This document shows, one piece after another, positions 36,876 through 43,509 of a DNA stretch of 43,509 nt. Within the stretch, counting starts at the first letter, position 1, and each line of letters starts with the position of its first letter. The position numbers were made by a program, and so were the translations under genes. Source of the stretch: a virus; the IMG/VR virus record IMGVR_UViG_3300020057_000061, positions 1 through 43,509 of that record. One strand, 5' to 3'. The notes beneath the pieces were generated by a model. That model saw nothing but the letters and a program-made list of their open reading frames with translations. It was not told where the DNA came from and made no database searches.

Positions 36876-39800
36876 CGCAAATCCCCTTAATCGACGCGCC
36901 CGCCAGCGCCATATCCCCGCTCATGTCGTGAAACACTTGCCCGTCCCACCGCGCAAATCCCACCCCAATCAGGAAGATTCCGCCGTCCACCACATAGCAG
37001 CCTGTGTACGTAAGAGTCGTACCTGTGTTGACCAGCACATTCCAGTCGGATGATCCCGCCGTCACCGTCTCCGCCCGATCCGTCCAAAACACTGCATGTC
37101 CGAGATCGCCCGTAACGAGATCAATGTGGATGCCACACAGCACCAGCAGTTGACGGTTGCTGTCGCTCACACTGACCGCACGCGGACTATGTCGCCCCAC
37201 GTATCCAACCCCGAACGACTTCCCGCTGATCGCGGGCGATATATCCACGCTCGACGCGCCAATCGCCCTCGACAATCGTGTTACCACACCAGAAACGCCG
37301 ATGTCCGTGTTGCCATAATAAACCGTCGTATCCGTCATATCCGCATACGGCACAGCAATCGACCTCACCGGAAATTGACTCGGACTAATGTTGGGGTTGC
37401 TGATCGCCGCCCACGTTGCGCCATAATCCGTCGTCACAAACCCATCGCTGATCGCCCCCGCCGTGAACGCGCTGATATACGCTTTCCCCGCCGTGTGCGG
37501 GCTAATATGAATGCCCGGCGTCCACGAGTCACTATTGTTGAAATAATTCGCGTCAACGTTCGTGTTCACCGTGACGTTCGTCCAACTTGTGCCATTCGTG
37601 CTGTACGCGATCTTTGTCCCCGTTGAGCCGTACTGCGCGGCGATCAACCAATTCTGCGTGCCCCGCTCCGTCCGTAAACTCCCCGCGACAGTATCCATCG
37701 GCAAACTATGCGCCGTCCCTAGCGCCACCGTCCCAAAAATGTCAGTGATTCGCTGGACTTTCGTCGTCGTCATAATCCAACCGTTGACGGTTGTCCCCGT
37801 CGCTAAATACAGCGGCGAAAACGGGTCAACTGTGAAATCAATCAGCGTCCCGCCACCCCAGTTCGCCAGTCCCGTCAAATCCGTTGATGCCCACGTGGGA
37901 CCGCCCGCCGCGTCTGGCGTCGTCGCATCCCGCGTGATCAGCAGCTTATTCCCCGTCGTGAACGCGGCAATCGTCCCCGTATTCAGCCTCAATGTGTAAA
38001 TCAAATCCCTCGCGGGCGGTTGGATCGGCGGCGTGGTCGGTGGCACATACGAATCACTCGCTGTTGGTTTAGGGTCCCGCACGCCCGGCGTCCCAATCAC
38101 CTCTCGCTCCCATGTGAACGATTGCGTACTCACCCCCGTCTCCGCATTGACCGCCAGTTCCACGCTGATCGGCAGCCCTCGCGTTGTCGACAGTGACCGC
38201 CCGCGATACCCCATACTCCCAGCCGCCGCCGTGACCGTCACCCACGTCATGTTTGCGGGTTCAATATCCGCATCGACGCCATGTGCTGATTCAAGCGTGT
38301 ACAACCCCTCCGGCGCGGTCATTCGTGCGTAATCGTGTCCGATTCGCGCATTCGCTTCCGTCTGCGACACGACGATCCCGCGCTCCACCGACGAATCGCC
38401 CCCACCCTGTCCCGCCGCCTCACCCGGCGCAACCGAAAACACATCAGGATACGGCGTGGCATCTACAGACGCATACCCGCTGCTGATGACATAATCGTGT
38501 GTTTTCAGCACCCCAACCGACGCCCGCGCCCGCGCCGCCACCTTGATCGCCGCCCAATCGCTCTCGCCAAAATGTCGTTGGACTGTAGCCGTCCGGTCAC
38601 CAGTATCCTGCCGCAGCGGGTCAAGTTTGACCGCCAGCCGCCCGTTCGAGTCACACGTTAGCCGCCGCGCAAACGCCCGCGCCAGCAAGTCGCACACGCC
38701 GTAAATCATGCCGCCCGTCGTGCTGTAGCTCCGCACCGGGTACGCTGATGATCCGCTCAACGTCAAATCGCTCAACGACAGCGCCGTCGATCCGAACGCG
38801 AGTTCACGGTGGATATAGCGATCAGGGTTCGCCCCCTTCATATCCAGCCACGAATCTTGGGCGGCTTCATTCGCCACCATCGTCGGCATCGCCTTCAGTT
38901 GAGCCAACTTCCCTGACACATCTACCGCCGTGATAGTGGCGCCGCGTTTGGTGTACGTCCGTGTGGCTTGTGATAAGTTATTTTCTGTGTCCAACCATCC
39001 CGCGAATCGCTGCACAATCGTCACGGTGCTTCCGCGCTTTTCCCGCGCCAGATACATCACGATTGTTCCCGGCAAGTACACCGCCGGGTCAAGATACTCC
39101 TGCAAATCAGCCGAGAGCGTTTGCCCCTCAGCCGTCCGCTTGATTTTCAATCCGTTAAATTTCACCGTATCAGGATCAGCCGGATCGAGCGCCACCACCA
39201 AATACCGCCGATACGTGTACCCGCCGCCGCTGCCCTCACCAAACAGCCGTATCCACCGTTTGCCCGCCGTAAATTCCACCGTCGCCGATTGGGTGGTCGT
39301 TGTGCCAACGGTCTGGTTTCCGCCCGCAAATTCCCAATTGCGCGTTGTCCACGTTTCGCCCGCATTGACCAACGCCGATCCGCCCCAGTTAAGCGCGTTG
39401 AGCGTCAGTACCCCCCCGCTCGAAGCGCAGAAGCCCACGCGCCCCAACCCGCCCAAATCGCCGATCTGCATAATCGGGCTAGGCGGCGTCGTCCCGTTCA
39501 GGTCGTAATCTTTGTACAGTTCCCCGGTGATGTGATCCAGCCGTTGAACCTTTTTCCACACCTCATAGGTATCCAGTACCGTTATATAGGCATTATCCGT
39601 CGCATCGACTTCGCCCGCCCGCGTCCCCCGGCTCGACCAGCCAATCGGCAAGCTGCTGCTGGTAGGCGACGCCCGTAGGTACGTTCGCCCTAAGTCGTAT
39701 GCGCCATCGCTCGACCCAATCAGGATCGTTTGACCGATGTTGATGTCGCTGTACGTCCCCACCGACGCGCCGTCATACGTGATCGCCGCCAGCGGGTACG

Positions 39801-39897
39801 TCACACTCGCCATATTAACCCGCGCCTTCATCACAATCGTTGGGGCAAGGATATACAGCCAGCCCCGCGCACTCTGCGGATGATCATTCCACGCCAT
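36868..39897 (-). CDS. Tail tip / baseplate protein with BNR-like C-terminal domain
   Basis: 1009 residues. The N-terminal half has a Dit/Tal-like layout ('YDLNGTTPPSPIMQIGDLGG', a beta-rich 150-300 region, 'SVDATPYPDVFSVAPGEAAGQGGG'). A Pro-rich hinge ('PPTTPPIQPPARD', about 645) leads to a C-terminal part with Asp-box-like 'YSTNGTSWTNVTV' and 'VTTDYGATWAAISNPN' motifs of sialidase/VPS10-type beta-propellers. It probably forms the tail tip and contacts host glycans. It follows a small tail protein after the tape measure, as expected. Confidence 0.75.
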   Translation of the reverse strand: MAWNDHPQSARGWLYILAPTIVMKARVNMASVTYPLAAITYDGASVGTYSDINIGQTILIGSSDGAYDLGRTYLRASPTSSSLPIGWSSRGTRAGEVDATDNAYITVLDTYEVWKKVQRLDHITGELYKDYDLNGTTPPSPIMQIGDLGGLGRVGFCASSGGVLTLNALNWGGSALVNAGETWTTRNWEFAGGNQTVGTTTTQSATVEFTAGKRWIRLFGEGSGGGYTYRRYLVVALDPADPDTVKFNGLKIKRTAEGQTLSADLQEYLDPAVYLPGTIVMYLAREKRGSTVTIVQRFAGWLDTENNLSQATRTYTKRGATITAVDVSGKLAQLKAMPTMVANEAAQDSWLDMKGANPDRYIHRELAFGSTALSLSDLTLSGSSAYPVRSYSTTGGMIYGVCDLLARAFARRLTCDSNGRLAVKLDPLRQDTGDRTATVQRHFGESDWAAIKVAARARASVGVLKTHDYVISSGYASVDATPYPDVFSVAPGEAAGQGGGDSSVERGIVVSQTEANARIGHDYARMTAPEGLYTLESAHGVDADIEPANMTWVTVTAAAGSMGYRGRSLSTTRGLPISVELAVNAETGVSTQSFTWEREVIGTPGVRDPKPTASDSYVPPTTPPIQPPARDLIYTLRLNTGTIAAFTTGNKLLITRDATTPDAAGGPTWASTDLTGLANWGGGTLIDFTVDPFSPLYLATGTTVNGWIMTTTKVQRITDIFGTVALGTAHSLPMDTVAGSLRTERGTQNWLIAAQYGSTGTKIAYSTNGTSWTNVTVNTNVDANYFNNSDSWTPGIHISPHTAGKAYISAFTAGAISDGFVTTDYGATWAAISNPNISPSQFPVRSIAVPYADMTDTTVYYGNTDIGVSGVVTRLSRAIGASSVDISPAISGKSFGVGYVGRHSPRAVSVSDSNRQLLVLCGIHIDLVTGDLGHAVFWTDRAETVTAGSSDWNVLVNTGTTLTYTGCYVVDGGIFLIGVGFARWDGQVFHDMSGDMALAGASIKGICGG

Positions 39898-40275
39898 TTA
39901 GAACGTCTCCAATTGCCGCACAAGGATCACAACGTTGTCGTATTGCAATTGGAGTCGCGTCACCCGGCGCAGGTTGACCGCCTGCCCGTTATAGAACACA
40001 TACGTCAATCCGTCGTCACCCGGCACAGCCACCGTGACCGCCGCATACTTGGCGGTCGTCAGTCCCGCCCGCGCCAGCGTGATCACATATTGCGCGGGTG
40101 ATAAGGATGGGAATCGCAGCGTGATAAACGGCTCACCCGCGTCATACACCGCATCCGGCGCATACACTTCCTCCGGGTACTCAATCCCATCGCAGAACGC
40201 CGCCATCGGGAACGCCTGTACGCTGGCGCTGCTGCTTGCCGCCGGGAAAATCAACACTTGCGCGGTGAGGATCAT
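39898..40275 (-). CDS. Minor tail protein
   Basis: 125 residues, beta-rich: 'AAFCDGIEYPEEVYAPDAVYDAGEPFITLRF', 'SPAQYVITLARAGLTTAKYAAVTVAVPGDDGLTYVFYNG'. It lies between tape measure and tip, overlapping the tape measure stop as ATGA, so it is probably part of the distal tail. No specific family assigned. Confidence 0.6.
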   Translation of the reverse strand: MILTAQVLIFPAASSSASVQAFPMAAFCDGIEYPEEVYAPDAVYDAGEPFITLRFPSLSPAQYVITLARAGLTTAKYAAVTVAVPGDDGLTYVFYNGQAVNLRRVTRLQLQYDNVVILVRQLETF

Positions 40276-42713
40276 CGTCGCCCCCCTGCTATCCGTTCCA
40301 GCGCCATCACCACGATAGCGACTCGCTGATCATCGTCCGCCACTTCCCCGTTGAAGATCAGGTTGCCGTTCCATGTCACTCCGCCACCCCCGCCGCCCAT
40401 CTGGTCGTTCGGGATGATCGTCCCGTTCTGGCGCGGCACAAACATCTCAGCGCCGCGCTCCCCCACAAGGTACGGTTGCCCCGCGTTCACGGGTCCCCCC
40501 ATCGCCCGCATTCCCGCGATAGGGTTACGCCAATCCGGTGGATTAATGTTGGGGGTCGGCAAATTATCAAGGAAGCCATATCCGGTCATCATGCCAAGAA
40601 AATCGTTCCCCTGAAAATCGACTAATTCATTTAGCTTATCGAGCAAGATTTGCACGTAGCTGACCATCGTCGGAATACTTAACGTAAACCAGTCGTACAA
40701 CTGTGCCAGCGCCGGGCTTACCGTTGTCCAAATATTACCGAGAAGGTCAGACAGAAATTGCACAACAGGCATAAGATCGTCATTGATGAAATCGCGGATG
40801 ACCGGCAGCCCCGTATTCAAAAACCAGTCCGCCAGATCAAGCAGCGCCGGGCTAACCACTTCCCATATGCCGCCGATCAAGTCGATAAACGTCTGCACGC
40901 CGGGGATCATCGTATCCGTGATAAAACTCAAAATTCCCGGCAGCCCATCCGTGACAAACCAGTCAAACAAATCGCCGAGCGCCGGGCTTACAATGCCCCA
41001 TAACCCGCCGAGGAAGTCTTGAAAGGTTTGAAGCAAGGGCATAATGTTATCGGTGAAGGTACTTTCCAGCGCTGGCACAAGATCGCCCGAAAACCAATCG
41101 CGCAGCGTCTCCCACGCGGGGCGTATCGCCTCCCAAATATTCCCCAACGTGTACGTCATTTGAAAGCTCAACGTATTGGCGATCACTTCAATCTGTTGAG
41201 CAATCCCCTGCGCCGCATCCCGTGTCATCCCGAAGCCTTCAAGGATCGTACTCAGGAAGCTAGACCCGTCCTCCTCAGTCGAAAACATGCTTTGAAGGGT
41301 TCTGGCAATGTCCCCGTCAAACTCGCCCAGCCTCCCGAAGAACACGCCAATCTGCCCGATCACCGCGCCCAGCCCGCCCATCAGGTCGACATTGAACACC
41401 GACGCCAGCAGCAAAACCGCGCCCGTCACCAACCCAATAGGCGATAGAATGAAGGTTATCAATCCCCCCACCAGCGACAGCGCCGCGCCAATTCCCATCA
41501 AAACGGGTCCTAGTATCGTCGCCGCCGCCGTGATTCCCGCAATCGTCAAAATTAATTCTGGGTTCGCCGCGACCCACGCCATCACCTGATCAATGATCGG
41601 CGACATGCGGTCAAACAATCGGTTGAGCGCGGGCAGCAGCACTTTCCCCACCGCGATCCCCGTCGCCTGAATCTTCGATTGCAGCAGTTGAAACTGGAAC
41701 GCCGGACTCTCCCGCTGGATCGCCCGCGCCGCTTCCGTCGCGCCCGCCACCCCCCCCGCGAAACTTTGCGCGAATCCCTCAAATGTATCGCCCGTGATGG
41801 CGAGTACAGCTTGCAGCGCTTCGACGCGCCCCACCGCATTCGCCAATTCATCGGTGGACATCACGCCATTCAACCGCTCATACGTCCCTGTCAGCCCGTA
41901 CATTTCTAATGCAGCACTACCGCTCGACGCGCCAATCGCCGCCAATGCGTTTGTCATGGCGGCGTTGGGGTTGATCAGCGCAATCATCGCCCCGCGCAGG
42001 TAATCCGCCGATTGCGACGCCGAATACCCTTTCGTGGTCAAAAACGCCATTTTGGTAGCGACATCCTCAAACGAAATGCCCAATTGCGCCGCGACCCCTG
42101 TCACATTCGGGATCGCCGCCGCAAATTCGTTCATCGAGCCAACGCCGAGTCCCACCGTGCGCGTCAGGATGTCCGACACGTTCCCGGCTTGATCGGCGCT
42201 CAAATTGTAAGCATTCATTACGCTGATCAATGCGCTCGTGGTCGCGGTCAAATCCGCTTGCCCCGCTTCACTCGTCGCAATCGCTTGATTCAAAATCGCC
42301 ATATGCGTAGTCGCGTCGGCTACCCCCGACACGATCTCGTAATAAGCGTTCGCTACCCCTTGCGGTCCCGCCAGCGACACCTCGCCCAGCGCAAGAATTT
42401 CAGCGTTTATCTCGCCCATCTGCGCGGCGGTTTTTCCCAACACCGCGCCCGCGTTCGCCATTGCCGCTTCAAAGTTCATCGCTTGCGCCGCAGCCGCCCC
42501 GAACAACGCCGCCAGCGGTGCAGCCGCCGCCGTCAATTGCCCGCCGAAACGAGTCATGCCCGCGCCGATGTTGCCGATGCTCGTCCCAAATCCTTGCATC
42601 TTCTGCATCGAGCGATCCATCGCCCCATCAAACTGCCGCAGCGCCCCCGTCGCGTTATCGCGTAAGTCTAACGTTCCAAATAAACTGGCGACTTCAACCG
42701 CGCTACCGAACAA
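40272..42713 (-). CDS. Tape measure protein
   Basis: 813 residues, implying a tail near 120 nm by the usual 0.15 nm per residue. The N-terminal half is the TP901-type core ('MNFEAAMANAGAVLGKTAAQMGEINAEILALGE', 'GFAQSFAGGVAGATEAARAIQRESPAF'). Hydrophobic helices lie at about 390-440 ('LILTIAGITAAATILGPVLMGIG'). About residues 520-680 hold four copies of a roughly 45-residue repeat with 'IWxxVSPALxxLxDWF'. The end 'GQPYLVGERGAEMFVPRQNGTIIPN' is a hallmark of tape measures. Start is TTG 42713, with GGAG six bases upstream. Confidence 0.93.
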   Translation of the reverse strand: MFGSAVEVASLFGTLDLRDNATGALRQFDGAMDRSMQKMQGFGTSIGNIGAGMTRFGGQLTAAAAPLAALFGAAAAQAMNFEAAMANAGAVLGKTAAQMGEINAEILALGEVSLAGPQGVANAYYEIVSGVADATTHMAILNQAIATSEAGQADLTATTSALISVMNAYNLSADQAGNVSDILTRTVGLGVGSMNEFAAAIPNVTGVAAQLGISFEDVATKMAFLTTKGYSASQSADYLRGAMIALINPNAAMTNALAAIGASSGSAALEMYGLTGTYERLNGVMSTDELANAVGRVEALQAVLAITGDTFEGFAQSFAGGVAGATEAARAIQRESPAFQFQLLQSKIQATGIAVGKVLLPALNRLFDRMSPIIDQVMAWVAANPELILTIAGITAAATILGPVLMGIGAALSLVGGLITFILSPIGLVTGAVLLLASVFNVDLMGGLGAVIGQIGVFFGRLGEFDGDIARTLQSMFSTEEDGSSFLSTILEGFGMTRDAAQGIAQQIEVIANTLSFQMTYTLGNIWEAIRPAWETLRDWFSGDLVPALESTFTDNIMPLLQTFQDFLGGLWGIVSPALGDLFDWFVTDGLPGILSFITDTMIPGVQTFIDLIGGIWEVVSPALLDLADWFLNTGLPVIRDFINDDLMPVVQFLSDLLGNIWTTVSPALAQLYDWFTLSIPTMVSYVQILLDKLNELVDFQGNDFLGMMTGYGFLDNLPTPNINPPDWRNPIAGMRAMGGPVNAGQPYLVGERGAEMFVPRQNGTIIPNDQMGGGGGGVTWNGNLIFNGEVADDDQRVAIVVMALERIAGGRR

Positions 42714-42736
42714 GTGAGACTCCGATCACAATTCCT

Positions 42737-42771
42737 CTCAGCCTACCGCGCCACCGTTCCATTAACGCGCC
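42737..42771 (-). promoter_or_regulatory. Conserved post-terminator motif, copy C (separated by a repeat insertion)
   Basis: Minus strand: GGCGCGTTAATG then GCGCGGTAGGCTGAGAGG. It matches copies A and B, but 44 bases of palindromic repeat separate it from terminator C. It lies just before the tape measure start. Confidence 0.5.
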
Positions 42772-42815
42772 TCTCCCCTCTCCTGCTTTTGGGAGAGGGG
42801 TCGGGGGTGAGGCTA
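42772..42815 (+). repeat. Palindromic repeat inserted into the terminator module
   Basis: TCTCCCCTCTCC, loop TGCTTTTG, GGAGAGGGG, tail ending GAGGCTA. The flanking CATTAACGCGCC and GAATCAAAAA are contiguous (with one extra G) at 8441-8463 and nearly so at 13942-13962. This is a filled site with two empty sites in the same genome. Confidence 0.92.
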
Positions 42816-42842
42816 GAATCAAAAAAGAGGCTTTCGCCTCTT
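42816..42842 (-). terminator. Intrinsic terminator C
   Basis: Minus strand hairpin AAGAGGC-gaaa-GCCTCTT (42825-42842) with a GAAA tetraloop, followed by TTTTTT and GATTC. It starts four bases after the stop codon of the frameshifted chaperone. It would reduce transcription of the tape measure relative to the chaperones. Confidence 0.85.
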
Positions 42843-42845
42843 CGC

Positions 42846-43339
42846 TCACTTCTGTTCGTCCGACCACATAATTTCCATGATGTCCTCAACGTCGCTGGCG
42901 GGCATCCTATCAATCTCGTCCGGTTTTACGCCCAACCATTTCGCGATTCGGATTCGGTTGATTCGCCACACCTCGTCCTCGTCAAAAATGATCTGTTTAG
43001 GAAACTTGCGGTGCATCCAAATCGAATGCCCTAGCCCGTTTTTTTTCCCGGCTGACTGGCATTGCCCTCCGCCATGATCTCTTCGTAGTGGTCTTGACTC
43101 AGCGTATCCAACCAGCCCGCGTCACCAATCTTGACGCCTTTTGGCAGCCACCCCTCCGGCACGCCGACCACGATCTGCGCCAGGAAACGATCTACTTCCT
43201 CGAAACAGTCCGTCGCCGCCTCAAGGTCAAAATCCCGTTGCGCCCGCTGCGCCTTGATCTGCAACAAAGACGCTTGTTTCGCTTGCTTGTGCGTGATGCG
43301 ACTGCGATCAATCACAATCCCGCTATTTTCGTCTGTCAT
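42846..43339 (-). CDS. Tail assembly chaperone, -1 frameshift product (GT-type)
   Basis: The shorter chaperone frame stops at 43031. At GGGAAAAAAAAC (43049-43038 on the minus strand) a -1 slip on A-AAA-AAA or G-GGA-AAA enters a second open frame of 64 codons ending with TGA at 42848-42846. The extension reads 'NGLGHSIWMHRKFPKQIIFD', then 'WRINRIRIAKWLGVKPDEI' and ends 'VEDIMEIMWSDEQK'. It has no start codon with a ribosome site of its own, and the +1 frame closes quickly. Total length about 164 residues. This is the conserved G/GT arrangement before siphophage tape measures. Confidence 0.88.
43031..43339 (-). CDS. Tail assembly chaperone (G-type, unshifted)
   Basis: 102 residues. Helical and charged: 'VIDRSRITHKQAKQASLLQIKAQRAQRDFDLEAATDCFEEVDRFLAQIVVGVPEGWLP'. 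The shape fits phage tail chaperones that coat the tape measure during assembly. ATG 43339 has GAGAGG seven bases upstream; ATG 43345 is too close. If the ends are joined it follows the major tail protein. The slippery site lies at its last codons ('PGKKTG'). Confidence 0.82.
   Translation of the reverse strand: MTDENSGIVIDRSRITHKQAKQASLLQIKAQRAQRDFDLEAATDCFEEVDRFLAQIVVGVPEGWLPKGVKIGDAGWLDTLSQDHYEEIMAEGNASQPGKKTG
43038..43049 (-). promoter_or_regulatory. Ribosomal frameshift slippery site
   Basis: GGGAAAAAAAAC on the minus strand. Codon reading in frame 0 is CCG-GGA-AAA-AAA-ACG-GGC-TAG, giving two overlapping in-frame -1 heptamers, G-GGA-AAA and A-AAA-AAA. The downstream GC-rich CGGGCTAGGGC could assist pausing. 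Confidence 0.85.
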
Positions 43340-43368
43340 ACCCATTCCTCTCGCTTTCTTTGCTTGTC

Positions 43369-43509
43369 TCCCCTCTCCTGCTTTTGGGAGAGGGGTCGGG
43401 GGTGAGGCTTCTTTGCGCCCGTCGGGGGTGAGGCTTCTTTGCGCCCGTCGGGGGTGAGGCTTCTTTGCGCCCGTCGGGGGTGAGGCGTCTTTCCCACGTC
43501 GGGGGTGAG
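43369..43509 (+). repeat. Right contig-end copy of the terminal repeat
   Basis: Identical to 1-141 apart from T at 43383 versus G at 15. Because it is made of the same repeat family, the overlap could be true circular closure or an assembly break inside an array. Gene order across the junction supports closure. Confidence 0.9.

Noticed and set aside
42959-43012. Independent start of the downstream chaperone frame at an internal ATG (43012)
   Set aside because: No ribosome site. The slippery site and gene order favour frameshifting.
1-43509. CRISPR array from the regularly repeated short sequences
   Set aside because: Units are hairpins or tails with no unique spacers of constant length, and there are no cas genes.

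Overview
The window looks like one complete temperate siphophage genome, with the contig ends joining as a circle. Positions 1-141 and 43369-43509 are the same 141 bases with one mismatch (position 15). Read across that junction, the minus strand gives the standard late order without interruption: terminase small and large subunits, portal, MuF head protein, scaffold, major capsid protein, head-tail connectors, major tail protein (199-618), then the frameshifted tail chaperones (43339-42846), tape measure, tail tip, fibre and lysis genes. The inferred circle is about 43,368 bp. The host is most likely a Chloroflexota bacterium. That rests only on the interspersed repeat, whose six-frame products (SPLLLLGEGSGVRR, LTPDPSPKSRRGE) I know from genomes of that phylum.

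Layout. (1) 13862 down to 199, then 43339 down to 31142: the late operon, minus strand. It also carries two DNA methyltransferases, one fused to a ParB-like domain, and ends in a holin-like/transglutaminase-like cassette and a terminator at 31073-31098. (2) 24673 down to 14069: the early operon, minus strand. It holds a ParA/ParB partition pair, a replication protein ending in a DnaA domain I-like module, a Pol X-type nucleotidyltransferase, an ASCH protein, winged-helix proteins and several unknowns. (3) 24729-31000: the plus-strand control region. It has a tyrosine integrase, an attP candidate matching the 3' end of a tRNA gene, a minus-strand Cro/CI-type repressor, divergent promoters sharing a symmetric operator, a second tyrosine recombinase and small accessory genes. 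Two of these accessory genes share a structured 5' leader.

The most striking feature is a short palindromic repeat (consensus hairpin CTCCCCTCTCC-tgcttttg-GGAGAGGGG, then tail TCGGGGGTGAGGCGTCTTT). I count 26 hairpin copies, all in the same absolute orientation whatever the gene strand. They sit at most gene boundaries, supply stop codons to several genes, form tandem arrays of tails and of whole units, and have entered at least three, probably four, open reading frames without breaking them. One copy lies inside an otherwise conserved terminator module that is empty at two other places in the same genome, which is direct evidence of insertion. One copy has its loop exactly inverted.

Partition genes plus an initiator-like protein plus integration machinery suggest a lifestyle between integrated prophage and phage-plasmid. 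No tRNA gene, rRNA gene or CRISPR array was seen.
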